Below are positions 9,237-22,100 of a stretch of DNA of 64,000 bases, piece by piece (position 1 is the stretch's first letter; each line of letters starts with the position of its first letter). This stretch comes from Rebecca billardiae RCC1528 (taxonomy: Eukaryota; Haptophyta). Both the position numbers and the translations under genes were made by a program. The notes beneath the pieces are model-generated. The model was given only the letters and a program-made list of their open reading frames with translations, was not told the origin of the DNA and searched no databases. The stretch lies in the NCBI GenBank assembly GCA_965240325.2, contig OZ251249.1, forward strand, positions 744,001 to 808,000, given 5' to 3'.

Positions 9237-12200
9237 CGACTCCGCACCCGCCGTGGAAGTGGCGGCGAGCGCGTCTGAGCTGACCGCGGCCGACGCGGCA
9301 GCGGCGGCGGAGACGGCGTTCGCCGTCGGCGGCGAGGCGTACCCGCCCGAGGCGTAACCGCCGGAGGCGGGCGCGCCCGAGGCGTAACCGCCGGAGGCGT
9401 AACCGCCGGAGGCGTAACCGCCGTTCTGCTGCGGCCGCGCCGCAGGGCCGCGCGTCGAGGTGACGGCGCGGTCAGGGTGGCTGGGGGCGGGCGGGGCGCC
9501 GCCGGCGGCCGCGCCGGCGGCCACGCCGGTGGGTGCTAGGTTCGAATGGCGAGGCGAGTAGCCGCCGCCCACGCCGCCGCTGCTGGCGCCGCGCGGCGCG
9601 CGCGCGACGGGTGAGGCGGGGTGAGGGCGCGCGCGCGGTGGGCTCACGGCGTGCGCGCGGCCACGCACGCGGCGCGCGGCGCGGCGCGCAGCGGCGGCGC
9701 GGCGGCGCGCGGCGGCGGCGCGCACCGTGCTGAGCTCTTGGAGCCAGAGCCGGACTTTGCGCCACCGGACTGCGCGCCACCGGACCTCCCGGACTTTCCG
9801 GACTTGAGCGAGGCGGCGGGAGTGCCGGCGGGCGTGGACACGGATGAGATCACCGACGGCGGGCCCGAGTTGCCAACGGTCGACGTGGCGTTGGACGCGG
9901 CGGAGATCATGAAGGACTGGCCGCAGGACTGCCCAGCGGACGCGCCCGCGGCGTGCGCCTCGGCGTGTGCGCGCGCCTCGGCGGCCGCGGCCGCGCGCTG
10001 CTCTGCAAGCACGCGATTCGTCAGCGGCACCCCGGTCACCTCCGCGAGCTCGGCCTCCTCTGCGCGCGCCTTGTGCTCGGCCATCGCCGCCTCCCGACGA
10101 TCACGCCGCTCGCTCGCGAGCTGCGCGCGCGCGCCGATGCAGCGGGGCGCGCGCGCGCACACACACACGCGCGCACGCACACACACACGCGCGCGCACGC
10201 ACACACGCGGGCAAGGGCCCCGGGGCGGCAGCAGGTCGCGGCGCGCGTGTCAGCGCGGCACGCGTGTCAGCGCGGCGCGGCGCCCGTGGATGCGCCGCTC
10301 GTGTCGCCGCGCGGGTTGGCGGCTGACGACGCGCGGCCGCGGCGCGCGCCGGCGCTGCACCGCGGGGCGAGCTGCGCGGGGCAGAGAGGGCGGCGGGGAG
10401 AGCTGGGCGGGGCCAGGGCTGCCGCACCTTGAAGAGCCGAACCCCGGGCGCCTCGGCGCCGGCGCCGCCGCTCTCGGCCCCCGCGGGCTGCAGCTGCTGC
10501 TGCTGCTGTGTCTTCGCGCCGCCCTTGCCCGCGCCCGCCGCCGCCGCCGCCGGGCTGTGCTGATGGACCGTGGCCAGCGCAGTCTTAGCAAGCTCCTTGG
10601 CCGCCTTGGCCTCCGCGAGGCGCTTGGCCTCGGCCTTCGCCTCCTGGCGGTGCATCCGCTCGATGCCGGAGCGGTACAGACGGTCGTACGCGTCGCCCGC
10701 GCCCGGCGGCGGCGACGGCGGCGAAGGCGCGCCGGCGGGCGCGCCGGCGGCGGCGCCGCCCGCGCCCGCGGCGCCGCGCGGCGTGCGCGCCTTGCCGCCG
10801 GTCGACGCCGGCGTTGCGCCGCCGCCTTCGGCGCCGCCGCCGGGCGTTGAGGGCGCGAAGGGCGAGAGGTTCGCCGGCGGCGCGACGCGCTTGTGCACGC
10901 CCACCGTGTACGGCAGCGCGGACTCCTCCTTCGCGGCCGCCTCCGCGCGCTCCCTCAGGCTCGCGTGGTGCCGCTGGGCGTCCAGCCACAGCCGCTCGCA
11001 CCTGCGCACGGGCGGGTAAAGCGGGTAACGGGCGGGTAAAGCGGGTAAAGCGGGTAACGGGCGGGTAGGTGGCGGGGAGGTGGCGGGTGGAAGGGCGGGT
11101 GAGGAGCGGGCGGGCATGCGGCGGGTAGAGCGTGGGCACGGGGCCGCACGCACGGGCAGGGCAGGCCAAGGCGGGGCAGCAAACGCGCCGCGGCAGCGGC
11201 CGCGCGCCGCGGCGGCGCGCGCCGCCTGCGCGGTGGCGCGGTGGCGCGGTGCCGCTCGCGCCACCGCGCCCCCGGCGCGCGCGGCCGCGGCGCGGGGAGG
11301 CGCGCGCGGAGAGCGCACGCACCGCATGTCGAGCCCGAGGTTATGCTTGCCCGGCGGCGGCGTGCGCGGCGAGGGCTGCGCGCCCGAGCCCGCCGTCGCG
11401 GGCCGCTGCGGCGTGTGCTGGGCGCTCGCGCCCCCCGCGGCCTTGCGAGCGGACGCGCCGCCGCCGGGCGTCGGGGGCGCCGGCGTGGCGGAGCCGGCGT
11501 GCGGCGGCTGCCCGGCGGCCTCGGCGTCGCCGAGCAGCGCGTTCAGCATGCGCATGGCCTCCAGCTCGGCCGACGGCGGCACCGCCGGCCCCTCGCCCTC
11601 GCCGCGCGGCGTGCCGCCGCCGCTCCCGCCGCCGCCGCGCGCGCCGCTCATGCGGCCGGTCGCCGAGCGCGGCGTTCGCTTTGCGGCGGAGCCTGGGGCG
11701 GTGGTGGGGCGCGCGGCGGGCTCGGCGGCGTGGGGCAGCGAGGGCTTGCGCTGCGCGTACAGCCGGTCCCACGCGCGCTCCGCGCCGCCCTGCGCCGCCG
11801 CCGGCTCCGCCGCGCCCGGCGCGCCCGCCATCAGCTGCGCGACCTCGGCCGCAACCGACGCCCGATCGCGCTCGCGGGCCTTGAGCGCGCGCGCGGCGGC
11901 GGTGATCTGCGGCGGGGAGAAGGCGGCGGCCTCCTCGGCGAGGTAGGCGTTGCGGATGTCGTTCCGCCGCGCCGCGATCTGCTGCGCGTTCTGGTGCAGC
12001 CGCGAGCCCACGTCCGCCTCCGCCGGCTCGGCCGCGGCGGGCGCGCCCGCGTGCGCGGCCGCGCGCACAAACGCCGGCGCCGGGCGAGCGGTGATTCGGC
12101 CTGCCTTCAGCTCCTCCGCCTCCTGCGCGGCGGCGATGGCGCGGAGCTCGGCCTGGCGCTGCAGCCGGTCGAGGCCGTCGCTGTACAGCCGGCTCACCAC

Positions 12201-13321
12201 GTCGCCCTCCGCGCCGCCATGCGCGGCGCCGCCGCGCCCGCCGCCCGGCGAGCCGGCCGCGGCGCCGTCGGCGCGCGGCGACCGGCCGGCCCGGAACGCC
12301 GCGGCCGCCTTTCGCTCCTCCGCCTCCGCCGCCTCCTTCTCCGCCTTCTTGGCGCGCAGCGCGTCGGCGTGCGCGTAGTTGCGCTCCCACGCGGGCAGGT
12401 GCGCGTCGGCGCGCCGCTTCGCCAGCTCCGTCGACTTGTGGTCCACCTCCGGCTTGAACGTCGCCGCCGCCAACTCCGCCGCTTCCCTCTGCGACTTGTA
12501 AGTGAGCTCGGCTTGCGACGCGGCGACAAGCGCGGCGCGCGCCTTGGCTGCGGTGGGCTCGCCCGAGCCGAAGCGGTCGGGGCTGGTCTCGAGCCCGGCC
12601 TGCACGCCGTACTCGAACGACGTGCGGTCGAGCTGCGCCGCCTGCGCGCCCGCCACGGACCACGCCCGCGGGCTCGAGAGCTCGGCGAGCGTGTGCGCAC
12701 GCGCCTCGATACCGCTCACAGAGGGCGACACTGCGGACTTGGCGCCGGAGCCGCCGCCGCCGCCGCCGCCGCCGCCGACCTTCTTCTGACCGGAGGAGGC
12801 GGGGCGGGTGGTCGCCTGCGAGGGCGCGGGCGACGCGAGCTCGGCGGCGCCGCCGGCCTTGCCGCCACCGCCGCCCTTGCCGCCGCTGCCCTTGCCGCCG
12901 CTGCCGCCGCGCGCAGAACTGGGTCGGCTTGCGCCGCCGCCGCCGGTGCGCGCCGACGGCGGCGTAGACGCGCCGACGGCGGCGGTGGGCGAGCGCTTGT
13001 TCGCGTGGATCGACACCGCCTTGGGCGCCGGCTTGGGCGCCGCGGTGTCCGCCCAGCCCTCCGGCTGCGGGAACGCGGACGAGCCGCCGCCGCTGCTGCC
13101 GCCGCCCTTGCCGCCGCCGCCCTTGCCGCCGCTGCCGCCGCCGGCGGCCGGCGCGGCGCCCGCGGCCGCCGCTGAGGTGCCGTTCTGCTTTGGGGGCGTG
13201 CGCTGGCGGCCGGCCGAGCCCTTGCCGCCGCGGTCACGGGGCGCGCCGCCCTTGGCACTCGTGGGGGTCACGACGCCTGCCGCGGCGGCGGCGGTGGCAG
13301 CGGCGGTGGCTACTGCGCCGT

Positions 13322-13363
<42 letters not shown>

Positions 13364-13607
13364 GCGGCACGGGCTCAGGCTCGGGCTCGGCGGCGGTTGC
13401 GGCGGCGCCGGCGCCCGCGCCCGCGCCCGACTGGCGCACCGAGTCGAGCACCGCGGCGGCGCGCTCGAGCGCGGCGGTCGTCGGCGCGCCATCGTCGGCG
13501 CCCGCGGCGCCGTCCGCGTCGGCGGGCGCGCGGCGCGCGGCCGCGTTTGGCGGCGGCGCAAAGGTGGTGGTCTTGAGAACGTACGCGGCGGGGGCGTCGG
13601 CAGCCAT
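9054..13607 (-). CDS. Low-complexity protein with repeated RLY / FxPxI motifs
   Basis: Four exons join in frame: 13607-11323, 11001-10428, 10120-9726, 9582-9054 (introns of 321, 307 and 143 bp, GT-AG). They encode about 1260 residues. The acceptor of the last intron is the least certain; several AGs keep the frame. The protein mixes Ala/Gly/Pro linkers with short charged helical blocks that recur: RLYSDGLDRLQRQAE, RLYRSGIERMHRQE and WDRLYAQRKPS, and ATFKPEVDHKSTELAKR and AFSPPQITAAARALK. These resemble the RLY...Q/E plus FxPxI...S..LA..R pattern I know from uncharacterised protist proteins thought to be cytoskeletal or flagellar; that link is weak. The C terminus carries a Gly-Gly-Tyr-Ala-Ser repeat and ends GAWWPGD. 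The start is taken as Met at 13607 (MAADAPAAYVLK) rather than a more upstream frame-open Met, because residues before it are Arg-rich noise. It is divergent to the transporter gene, 435 bp away. Confidence 0.6.
10121..10427 (-). repeat. Intron containing an AC/GC alternating repeat
   Basis: Intron 2 of the 9054-13607 gene, with donor GTGCGG and acceptor GCGCAG. Plus-strand positions of about 10148-10210 hold an alternating purine-pyrimidine stretch of CA and CG dinucleotides (cacacacgcgcgcacgcac type). Such stretches can form Z-DNA. Confidence 0.6.
11002..11322 (-). repeat. Intron containing a GCGGGTAA-type tandem repeat
   Basis: Intron 1 of the 9054-13607 gene. On the plus strand it has a short tandem array of GGCGGGTAAAGCGGGTAAC-like units at about 11010-11075. 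Its acceptor (GTGCGCAG) lies directly after this array. The joined exons read GLDMRCERLWLDAQ across the junction. Confidence 0.65.
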
Positions 13608-14042
13608 CGGCGTGCGCGGTGTGCGTGCGTCCGTGTGCGCGCGCTCGGGAGCCGCGCTGCTTCGCGGGGTCGAGGCTCGTCGGCGGGGTCGGCGGCGGCC
13701 CTTTCGTCCACGCCCGTCGCCCTCAACCCGCTGCTCGGTGCGACCCGCTTGACCCGCGCGGCGGCCGCGAGATGACGAGCGCAGATCGGCTGGCGTGGCC
13801 AATCAGCGCGCGCCTCGGCCTTGCCAGAGTCTCGCTTTGTTCCGGCCGGCGGATCCGGGCCTGCAACTGGCAAGAGCAGTTGAGAGCGGTCCGGCCGGAC
13901 TGGGCGCGATGCCGCGTCATGATCAGCTGTTTGGTCCGGCGCGCGATCTTCCCATCGAACGCGACGAAGCCGGCCTCGTCACGGGCGTCATCGCCGTTCG
14001 AATCGGCGTCGTCACCGCCCGTCACCCCCGCCGGGGTTGCCG
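13608..14042. promoter_or_regulatory. Divergent intergenic region (likely bidirectional promoter)
   Basis: The 435 bp between two divergent start codons (13607 minus, 14043 plus) must hold both promoters. I see no TATA box. The only structural element that stands out is a perfect 5-bp stem with a seven-base loop (TTCGAAT) at 13992-14008. This mimics a tRNA T-arm, but no tRNA body surrounds it. Confidence 0.4.
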
Positions 14043-15886
14043 ATGGCGGACGCGGAGCGCAAGGCGCCGCTGCTCGCGGAGGCGGTGGGTCAGGTGGGCG
14101 TGGACGTGGACGAGGAGGAGGGCGACGAGCCGCTCCTCGTCGACGCGCCCCCGCCGCGCGAGGCCACCCTCGCCTCGTCGACGTTTGCGCTCACGACCTC
14201 GGCCATCGGCGCGGGCGTGCTCTCGCTGCCCTACTCGCTGCGCTGCACGGGGTGGCTGGCGGGGTGCGCGTCGCTCTGCGCGTTCGCGCTTGGCTCGTAC
14301 TGGTCCCTCGCCCTCATCGAGTTCCGCGCGCTCGACCTCGGCTGCGACTCGTACGAGGGCGTCGGCGCCGCGCTGTATGGGCCGCGCATGGGCGTGTTCA
14401 TTGAGGTCGTCATGTTTCTGCTCCTCTTCCTCGCAGAGATCACGTTCCTCGTGCTGCTCGGCGACATGCTGCCCACGCTGTGCGCGCGCGCGCTCGGCGT
14501 GCCCGAGGGCGACGGCGTCTGCGCCCGCCGCCCCGCGCTCGGCCTCGCGCTGCTGCTCGCCACTGGACCCTCGCTCCTCCGCCGTCTGCACGCGCTGCGC
14601 CACGTGTCGGTGGCGGCGCTCGGCTGCCTCGGGTACCTGCTGCTCGTGGTGGCGGCGGAGGCGTGGGTCGCGTCGGGCGAGGGCGCGCTCGCCACCGACG
14701 TCACGCCCGTGCACACGCCCGGCCGCAGCTGGCTCTACATGCTGCCCGTGCAGGCAGCGGCCTACTGCAATCAGGTGAGGCGGCGCGGCCGCGGCCGGCG
14801 GCGCGCGCCCCGCGGCCGGCGGCGCGAGCGCGCCCTCGCCGCGCTGGGCGGATGGGTCGGCTGTGGCCGGCGCGCGCGGGGCGCCGGGTAGGATGGGGGC
14901 GCGCGTGGGTGCGTCCTCGAGCCGCGCGCGCAGCGTCGCTGATGCCACCGGCGCCACCTCGCGCGCGCCCCTCCCCCGGCCCGTGCCTTCCCGCCGCGCG
15001 CGATTCTCGCTGGGTTGCTGCGTGTGTCCGCATGAATGTCTTTCTGAAATGTATTGCTCGCTTCGCTGCCGCTGATTCTTCCTCGCTGCTGCCCCAGTTC
15101 AATTTCGTCGCGGTGATGAACGAGCTGCGCGAGCCGACGCCGCCGCGGCTGGCGGCGGTGCGCGCGCTGAGCGTCGGCAGCTGCCTGTGTGTGTACCTGC
15201 TGTATGCCTCCCTCGGCTATCTGCTCTTCGGGGAGGGGGTGCAGGGAGACCTGCTCCGATCGCTCGAGGGGATGCGGGCAGGTCGGCGATCGCTCGAGGG
15301 CGCGGCCGAGGGCGGCGGTGGGGATGGCGGGGCGCTGGCGCTGGCCCTTCTTGTGGGCAAGGCGGCGCTGTGTGCGTGCCTGTTGCTCAAGGTGCCGCTG
15401 CTGCTGCAGCCGCTGCGCGCGATCGCGAGCGGCTGGCTGCGCCGGCTGTGCGGCTGCGGCTGCGCGGCGTGCGTCCCGCCGCCGCTCCCCCGCTCGCCCC
15501 CCGGCGCGTCGCCCGGCTCCGGCGCGGGCGGGCGGCGGCGCGGGTGCTGCGGCCGCAAGTGCACCACCGCGCACGCGCGGCACGAGGCAGCTCACGTCCT
15601 GGAGACTCTCGTCCTCCTCCTCCTCCTCTACCTCGCCGCCGCGCTGCTCGCTCGGGTTGAGATCGTGTTCAACGTGGGCGGCGCGCTCGGGCTGGCGATT
15701 ATCACGTTCGTGCTGCCGGGCGCGTTCGCGTTCCGCCCGCCCTTCTCGACCGCGCGGCGCGCGAGCGCGCGGCAGCGCGCGCAGGGCGCGGCGCTCATCG
15801 CGGTGGGAGTGCTTGTCACCGCGTCCTCCGTGTTTGTGGTCGTCGCCGACACGCTGAGCGCGGCGCGCGCGCACGGCGCGGGCTGA
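14043..15886 (+). CDS. AAAP/SLC38-family amino acid transporter
   Basis: Two exons, 14043-14774 and 15098-15886 (intron 323 bp, donor GTGAGG, acceptor CCCCAG), give 506 residues. After an acidic N-terminal tail the protein has SSTFALTTSAIGAGVLSLPY, the first membrane segment signature of the amino acid/auxin permease family (PF01490). The spliced junction yields AAAYCNQFNFVAVMNEL followed by EPTPPR, the family's mid-protein cytoplasmic motif, which supports the chosen splice sites. About ten or eleven hydrophobic segments can be counted. The last are near the C terminus (LGLAIITFVLPGAFAF, then ALIAVGVLVTASSVFVVVA). Such proteins move amino acids with H+ or Na+ at the plasma or vacuolar/lysosomal membrane. 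The acidic N-terminal tail with a LL motif (APLLAEA) would suit an endolysosomal member, but this is inference. Confidence 0.85.
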
Positions 15887-16548
15887 CGCAGCCTCGCGGT
15901 GGCGCCGCGGGGGTCTCGGTGCCGGCGCGGGCCGCTGAGGCCGCGTGGCATGTCCAGCGCCGTGCGACGTCGGGTCGGTGCTGACGGCCGGTGGGTGAAG
16001 TGTCATTGTCAAGTGATGCTGCCGCCACTCCTCCACGGTCCGGCTCGGTTGCTCACCTGTCAGCAGCGGCGCCGCGCACGGCTGCCATCGTCCGTTCGTC
16101 GGCACGCAGCCGGCGCCTGCCACGCGCAGGCGATCGAGCTGGAAGCGTGTACGCAGCACCCGCACGCCCGGCCAGGCACGTGCCGTCAGGCCGTGGGCCC
16201 GCCGTCGCCGATGCCGATGCCGATGGCGTCGCGCTCGCTGGTGGGCTTGTAACCTTGTTAGGGCACTTCTCTCGGCGATCATCGTGATTCGTGATTAATA
16301 CCCGCCCGACCCCGAGTCAAGTGATGCAATTGACTCAACGTCGTCCCACGATCGCTGAGCGACCCCGACGATCTCAGAATCCCCTTTAGCAGGGCGCGCC
16401 GCGCGGGGCGCCCCGCGGCGAGAAGCGGCTCGGGTCCGCAGCTGCCCACTCCGGCAGCCCCCCGGAAGCTGTTCGGCAGCCCTGCCTGTGCAGCAGCTCG
16501 TCGGGCTGAGAGCCGCCGCCTGCCCTTTGCCGCAGCCGCGGGCGCGCC
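15887..16548. other. Intergenic, no gene seen
   Basis: About 660 bp between the transporter stop and the NWD1-like start. It is less GC-rich than the flanks and has no repeat, hairpin or convincing ORF. It should contain the 3' UTR of the transporter and the promoter of the giant downstream gene. Confidence 0.45.
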
Positions 16549-18145
16549 ATGTGGGGCCAGGCGCGCGCGGCCAGCGGGATGGCTGGCGTGCGCATGGGCG
16601 CGCCAGTCGACTCGCCCGAGCTGCTACCTCCGCCCGGCCCAGACGCCGCGCGCCTCCTCGCCGCCCTGGCGTGGGGGCCCGCGCGCCGCGCGCCTGACGG
16701 CCTCGCGGCCGGCGGCGCGGCCGGCGCGCGCGCGCCGCCGACGCTGCCGTCGACGAGCCTCAAGGTGTTCGTCTCGTCCGCGCTGACGGACACGGCCGTC
16801 GAGCGCGCCGCGCTGCACATCGCCGTGTACCCCGTCGTCCGCGCGCGCGCGCGCGCGCTCGGTCTGTCTTTTGAAGCCGTCGAGATGTGGAGCCGTTGGG
16901 ACGAGGCGGAGGAGGCGGCGGGGCCGCGGTGGGAGGGCCTGCGCGGCGAGGCGCTGCGCGAGTGCGCGGCCGAGTCCGCGGGGCTCTTCTTCCTCAGCCT
17001 CTGGGCCGACAAGTACGGCTTCCGCCCGCTGCCCGCGTCGATCGCCGAGGCAGACGCCGAGCCGCTGCTTCGGACGATGAGCCGTGCGCACCGCGCGCTG
17101 TTCCACGCCGTGTACGTGCTCGACGCGAACGCGCGCGCGGGCGGCGGCGCGGCCGACGGCATCGGCGGCGCGGCCGAGGCGACCGCCGCCGCCGCCGCCG
17201 CCGGCGCGGCGGAGGACGGCGGCGCGCTGTATGCCGTCGACGAGCGCTCGGACGGCGCGCAGCGCGCGGAGCTGCGGCGCGTGCTGCAGGCGGCCGCGGC
17301 GCGCGCCGGCGCGGCGCGCTGGCCCGCGCGGCGCAGGCACGAGGTGCTCGGGCGCTCGAGGCAGGAGGCGGAGACCGAGCTCGCGCTGCACCTTGCCCAG
17401 GCGCACGCCGACGACGAGCACGCCGCGGCCGCGCCGCCGCCGGGCGCGCGCGTGCGAGTCCTGTGGGTGAGGCGAAAGTTCCGGACTGGGCCGATCCGGC
17501 CGCTGCTCGTCGGCACGCTCGGCGGCGGCGGCGGCGGCGGCGGGGCGGCGGCGGGCGCGCTGCTCAGCCCGCGCCGCGCGGGCCGCGCCGTCTCGCTCAT
17601 CGAGTCCCTCCCCGGCGCCGCCGTCGCGCGCCGCGGCATGCCCGGCGACGCGGCCGGCTCGCGCAACGCCCGCCGCGACTCCGCCCCTGCCGGCGCCACC
17701 GGGTTTGGGGCTCGGTTCGTCGGCGCCTCGGCGCTCAAGCCGCTGGCGGAGCACCTGCCGAAGGGCTCGACGCAGCCGCCGTCGCGCTGGGGCTCGCGCC
17801 GCGGCAGCGTCGACCCGGGCCGCGGCGCCGCGCTCCGGCCGGGCGGCACCACCGACCTCCGGGCAGCCATGGGCTTGCCCCTATTGCAGCAGGCGGCCGC
17901 GACGGGCCTGCTTGCGACCGCCGCGCCGCGCGCGGGCGGCACTGGCCCGCCGGGCCGCGCGCTGCGGCGGCAGGACACGCCGGCGCCGTCGATGCTGCTC
18001 GGCCGACTGAGCCGCTCCGCCGCGCCCAACGCCGCCGGCGGCGGCGTCATCGTCGAGTCGGGCGACGACGATTCGCCGCCGCGCGGCGCCGCGGCCGGCC
18101 GCGCGCCCGCGCCCACGGCCGTTGTGCCGATCGGTGGCGCGCACC

Positions 18146-18183
<38 letters not shown>

Positions 18184-19137
18184 TCGGGCGCGAGCCCCGG
18201 CGCCGCCGACGTGTACGGCGCCGCGCTCGCGCGCGGCTTCGCCGAGTACGTCGACTGGCGCGGCGCGTGCCTCGACGTCGAAGCCGCCGACCTGAGCGAG
18301 CGCTACGTGAGTAACCTGGGTACGCGGCTGAGCGCGCTCGGCGGCGGGCGCGGGCGGAGCGTCTCGCTGAGCGCGGAGTGGGGGTTCGGCCCGGACGCGC
18401 CGCACGTGGAGGAGGTGGTTGCGACGGTGCGCGGCACGCTGCTCCGCCAGTGCGCCGCGCTCGGCGCGCGCGCCAGCGAGTGGCGCGCCGCGCTGCACTC
18501 GGAGCTCGGCGCGAGTGCAGCGCAGGCGGCGGCCATGGTCGCTCATGCGGCGTGGGCGCGCGAGGCGGCGTGCGAGTTCTCGGCGCGCGAGGACTCGCTG
18601 CGCGCGCTGCTCGAGGCGGAGGCGCCGGTGATGGCCGTCGTCGGCCCCTCCGCCTCGGGCCGCGCCTGCCTCCTCGCCGCCGCCGCCGCCGCGCTCGCCG
18701 AGTCCGGCGCCCTTGTACTCAGCCGCGACTGCCGAGCCACCAACCGAACCATGTCCGTGGCCGAGCTTGTTTCGTCAATGTGCGAGCAATGGCGGCTGCT
18801 CGCGCGGCAGCGCGAGCGGCCGCGGCACCTGCTGCACGCGCTGCGCTCGATGGGCGCGTACGCCGCGCGCACCGCCACGCCCGTCGTCCTCACCATCGCC
18901 AACTGCGACGCGCTCGCCGAGCCCGCGGACGCGCGCGGCGCCCTCGCGTGGCTGCCCGCGGGCGATGACGTTCCCGCGGGCGTGCGCGTGCTGTTGTCGT
19001 GCGTGGAGGAGGTGGCGGCGCCGAGGCCGCCGGCGGGCGCGGGGGCGGCGCGGCCGAGCGCGCCGCAGCCGGCGCAGCTGCAGCCGCCGCCCGCGCCGCA
19101 GCCGGGGCGCTCGCCCGTGGCGGGCGGCGGCGGCGGC

Positions 19138-19170
<33 letters not shown>

Positions 19171-22100
19171 TACGGCGGTGCCACCGCCGCCGCCGCCGCC
19201 GCCGCGGGCGCGGCGCCGCCCAAGCGGGGGCGGCCGAGCCTGGCGGTGATGGTGGCGGACGACGAGGTGGCGCTGCCGGTATGCACGGGTGCGCTCGGCG
19301 TGCCCGAGCCGCCCTCGGCGCTGCCGCCCTCCGCTGCCTCCTCCGAGCCCGCCGGCGCGCGCGCCGCCGACGCCGCGCGCGCCGCCGACGCGGCGGCGCC
19401 CGCCGCCGACGCCAACGCCTACACGGCTGGCGCCGCCGCCGGGCCGCCCGCCTCTGCGCTGCCCAGCGGGTGCCACGCGCGGCTGCGCGCGCTCGGCGTG
19501 CCCGCACTCGCGCTGCGCCCGCTCCGCGCGTGGGACGTCGAGGCGATGACCCAAGCCGCACTGCGCGCCGCCCACCGCGCGCTGCGCCCGCACCAACGCC
19601 GAGCGCTCGCGCTCGCCATCGAGGCCGCGGCGGACGACGACGGCGGCGACGGCGACGGCGACGGCGGCGGCGGCGGGAGCGGCGGGCTGAGCCGCGGCGG
19701 CGAGCGGTGGGGCGGTGGCGCGGGCGCGAGTGACGGGGGCACGCCGCTGCACGCCTCGCTCCTGCTCCGCATCGCGCTGCGCTGGCGCGCGCCCCCTATC
19801 ACCACCACTGTGGACACAGACGCGGCCGCGGCCGCGCTCGCCGCCACACTTCCGCGCACGGTGCGGGCCGCGCTCGCCGCGGAGGTGGCTCACTTGTGCC
19901 GGGAGCACGGCCGGCTGCTGGTGCGGCGCGCGCTCGCGCTGCTCACCGTCTCGAGCGTCGGGCTCTCCTCCGCCGAGCTGCTCGACGCGCTCTCCCTCGA
20001 CGACGCCGTCCTCTCCGAGCTCTTCGACGCCGGGTGGCGCTCGGGCGTCCGGCGCGTGCCGCCGGGCGCGTGGCACGGCCTGAGGTTCGATCTGGGGCGA
20101 CTGCTCCGCGCCGCGCCCGCCGCGGAGGGCGGCGAGGGGCGGCTGCTGTGCTGGGCGCACCCGCGGCTGCACGCCGCGGCGCGCGGCGTGCTCGCCGAGG
20201 AGAGCCCGCGCGCGCGAGTCCTGCTCGTCGCCTTCTGGTCCGGGCACTTTGCACTTGACGAAACATCGCTGCCGTTTGCGCACGCAAACGCGCGCGCGCC
20301 GGTCGAGGATGGGCGGCGGCTGACGGCGGAGCAGCCGCTGCGGCTCGCGGAGGCGGACGGCGCGAGCACGGACGAGGAGCAGGAGGCGGAGGGCGAGGAG
20401 GGCGAGGAGGCCGCGGCGGCCGCGCTCCGAGCGCGCCGCCGCCGCGCGACGCGCGCCGCGCGCGCCGCGGCCGCGTCGGCGGCGTCCGCCGCGCGCGGCG
20501 GCGCGGGCGGCGCGCGCGTGCGCACGGCCGCGGACGCGGCGGCTGCTGCGGCCGTCGCCGCGCCGCCGCTCAACGTGCGCCGGTGCGAGGAGCTCGCGTC
20601 GCTCCTGCTCGCGCGCGGCGAGCGCGGCGCGGCCGCCGCCGAGCTCACGCAGTCGCTCGAGTACGGCGAGGCTCGGCTCGGCGCGGGCCAGCTGTGGCCT
20701 TGGCTGCGCGAACTGGCGGCCGCGGTCGCACCGCCTGACGCGGAGGAGGCGGCGGCGGCGGCGGCGGCGGCGGCGGGCGCGGCGAGCGGTGGCGGAGGTG
20801 GCGGAGGCGGCTCCGACCCGCCTCGCCCGCCTCGCCCGCCCTTCGGCCGAGCGGGCTCGAGCGGCGCCTTCGCCTCCTCCCGCCCGCCCTCCTTCTCCGC
20901 ACTCGGCGCGTGCGCCGCCCACGTGCCGGCCGGCGAGCGGCGCCGGCGCAGCTCGGGCGGAGGAGGGGCCGGCGGCGGCGGCGCGGGCGGGCACGGGCTG
21001 GGCCCGTACGCGGGCGCGCTGGCGGACGCGCGCGAGTACCTGCGCATGCTGCGCGCGCACGCGGAGGAGCTCAGCGCCGAGCCCTGGCGGCTGCTCGACG
21101 TCGCGCTCGCCGAGCCCGAGGGCTCGGCGCCGTTCCGACACGCGTGGCGCGCGCGCGAGGCGTGCGCGGCCGAGGCGGGCGAGGGCGCTGGGCCGGCCGC
21201 GTGGCTGCATGCGCCGCGGGTGCTCTCGGCGCGGCTCCCGATCCGGCACAGCCCGCCCGCGTGCGAGCTGCTGCTCGAGGGGCACACGGGCTCGGTCGAC
21301 GCGCTCTGCGCCTCCGCGGACGCGCGCCGCCTCGTCTCGGGCGCGCGGGACGCCACCGTCCGAATCTGGGACACGTCGTCTGGCGAATGCCTCGCCGCGC
21401 TCGAAGGTCATGGCGGCGCGGTGTACGCTGTCTGCCTGCTGGACGCGCGCGGGCGGCGGCTCGCGAGCGGCGCGGCGGACGGGACGGTGCGCGTGTGGAG
21501 CGTGCCCGTCGCGGAGGAGGCGAGCGCGACGCGCGCGGCGTGCGTCGCCGTGCTCGCCGGCCACACCGGGCGCGTCACCGGCGTGTGTGTCGCCTCGCCC
21601 GACGCTTCGCTGCTCGCATCGTCGGCTTACGACGGGACGGTGCGCGTGTGGGCGGTGGCGGACGCGGCGTGCGTGCGCGTGCTGCACGGGCACACGGGGC
21701 ACGTGTACGCGGTGTGCGCGCTCAGCGGGCGGCGCGTCGCCTCCGCCTCGGCGGACGGCACCGCGCGCGTCTGGAGAGTCGACTCTGGCGAGTGTGAGCT
21801 TGTGCTTTCGCACGGCGGCGCGCGAGTGATGTCGGCTCACGCGGCGGTCGCGCCGCCGGGCGCGACGCAGCGGCTGGTGACGGGCTCGTCGGACTGCGCG
21901 CTCGCCGTGTGGGACGCGGACCGGGGCACGCGGCTGCACCGGCTGCGCAAGCACCGCGGCCGCGGCGGCGTCGCCTCGGTCTCCGTCTCGGCCGACGGGC
22001 GCACGGCCGTCTCGGGCGCCGACCCAGACGACCGCGTAATAGTCTGGGATCTTGTGAGCGGCGCGCGCACGCACATGCTCCGCGGGCACTCGGTGAACGT

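Noticed and set aside
13992-14008. tRNA-like T-arm (CGCCG TTCGAAT CGGCG)
   Set aside because: The 7 bases after it do not pair with any sequence about 50 bases upstream, and no D-arm or anticodon arm fits. Chance stem-loop.
18775-22089. Minus-strand 1104-codon ORF opposite the NWD1-like gene
   Set aside because: Antisense shadow from high GC3; composition is Arg/Ala/Gly noise and the plus-strand frame has WD40 and NACHT signatures.
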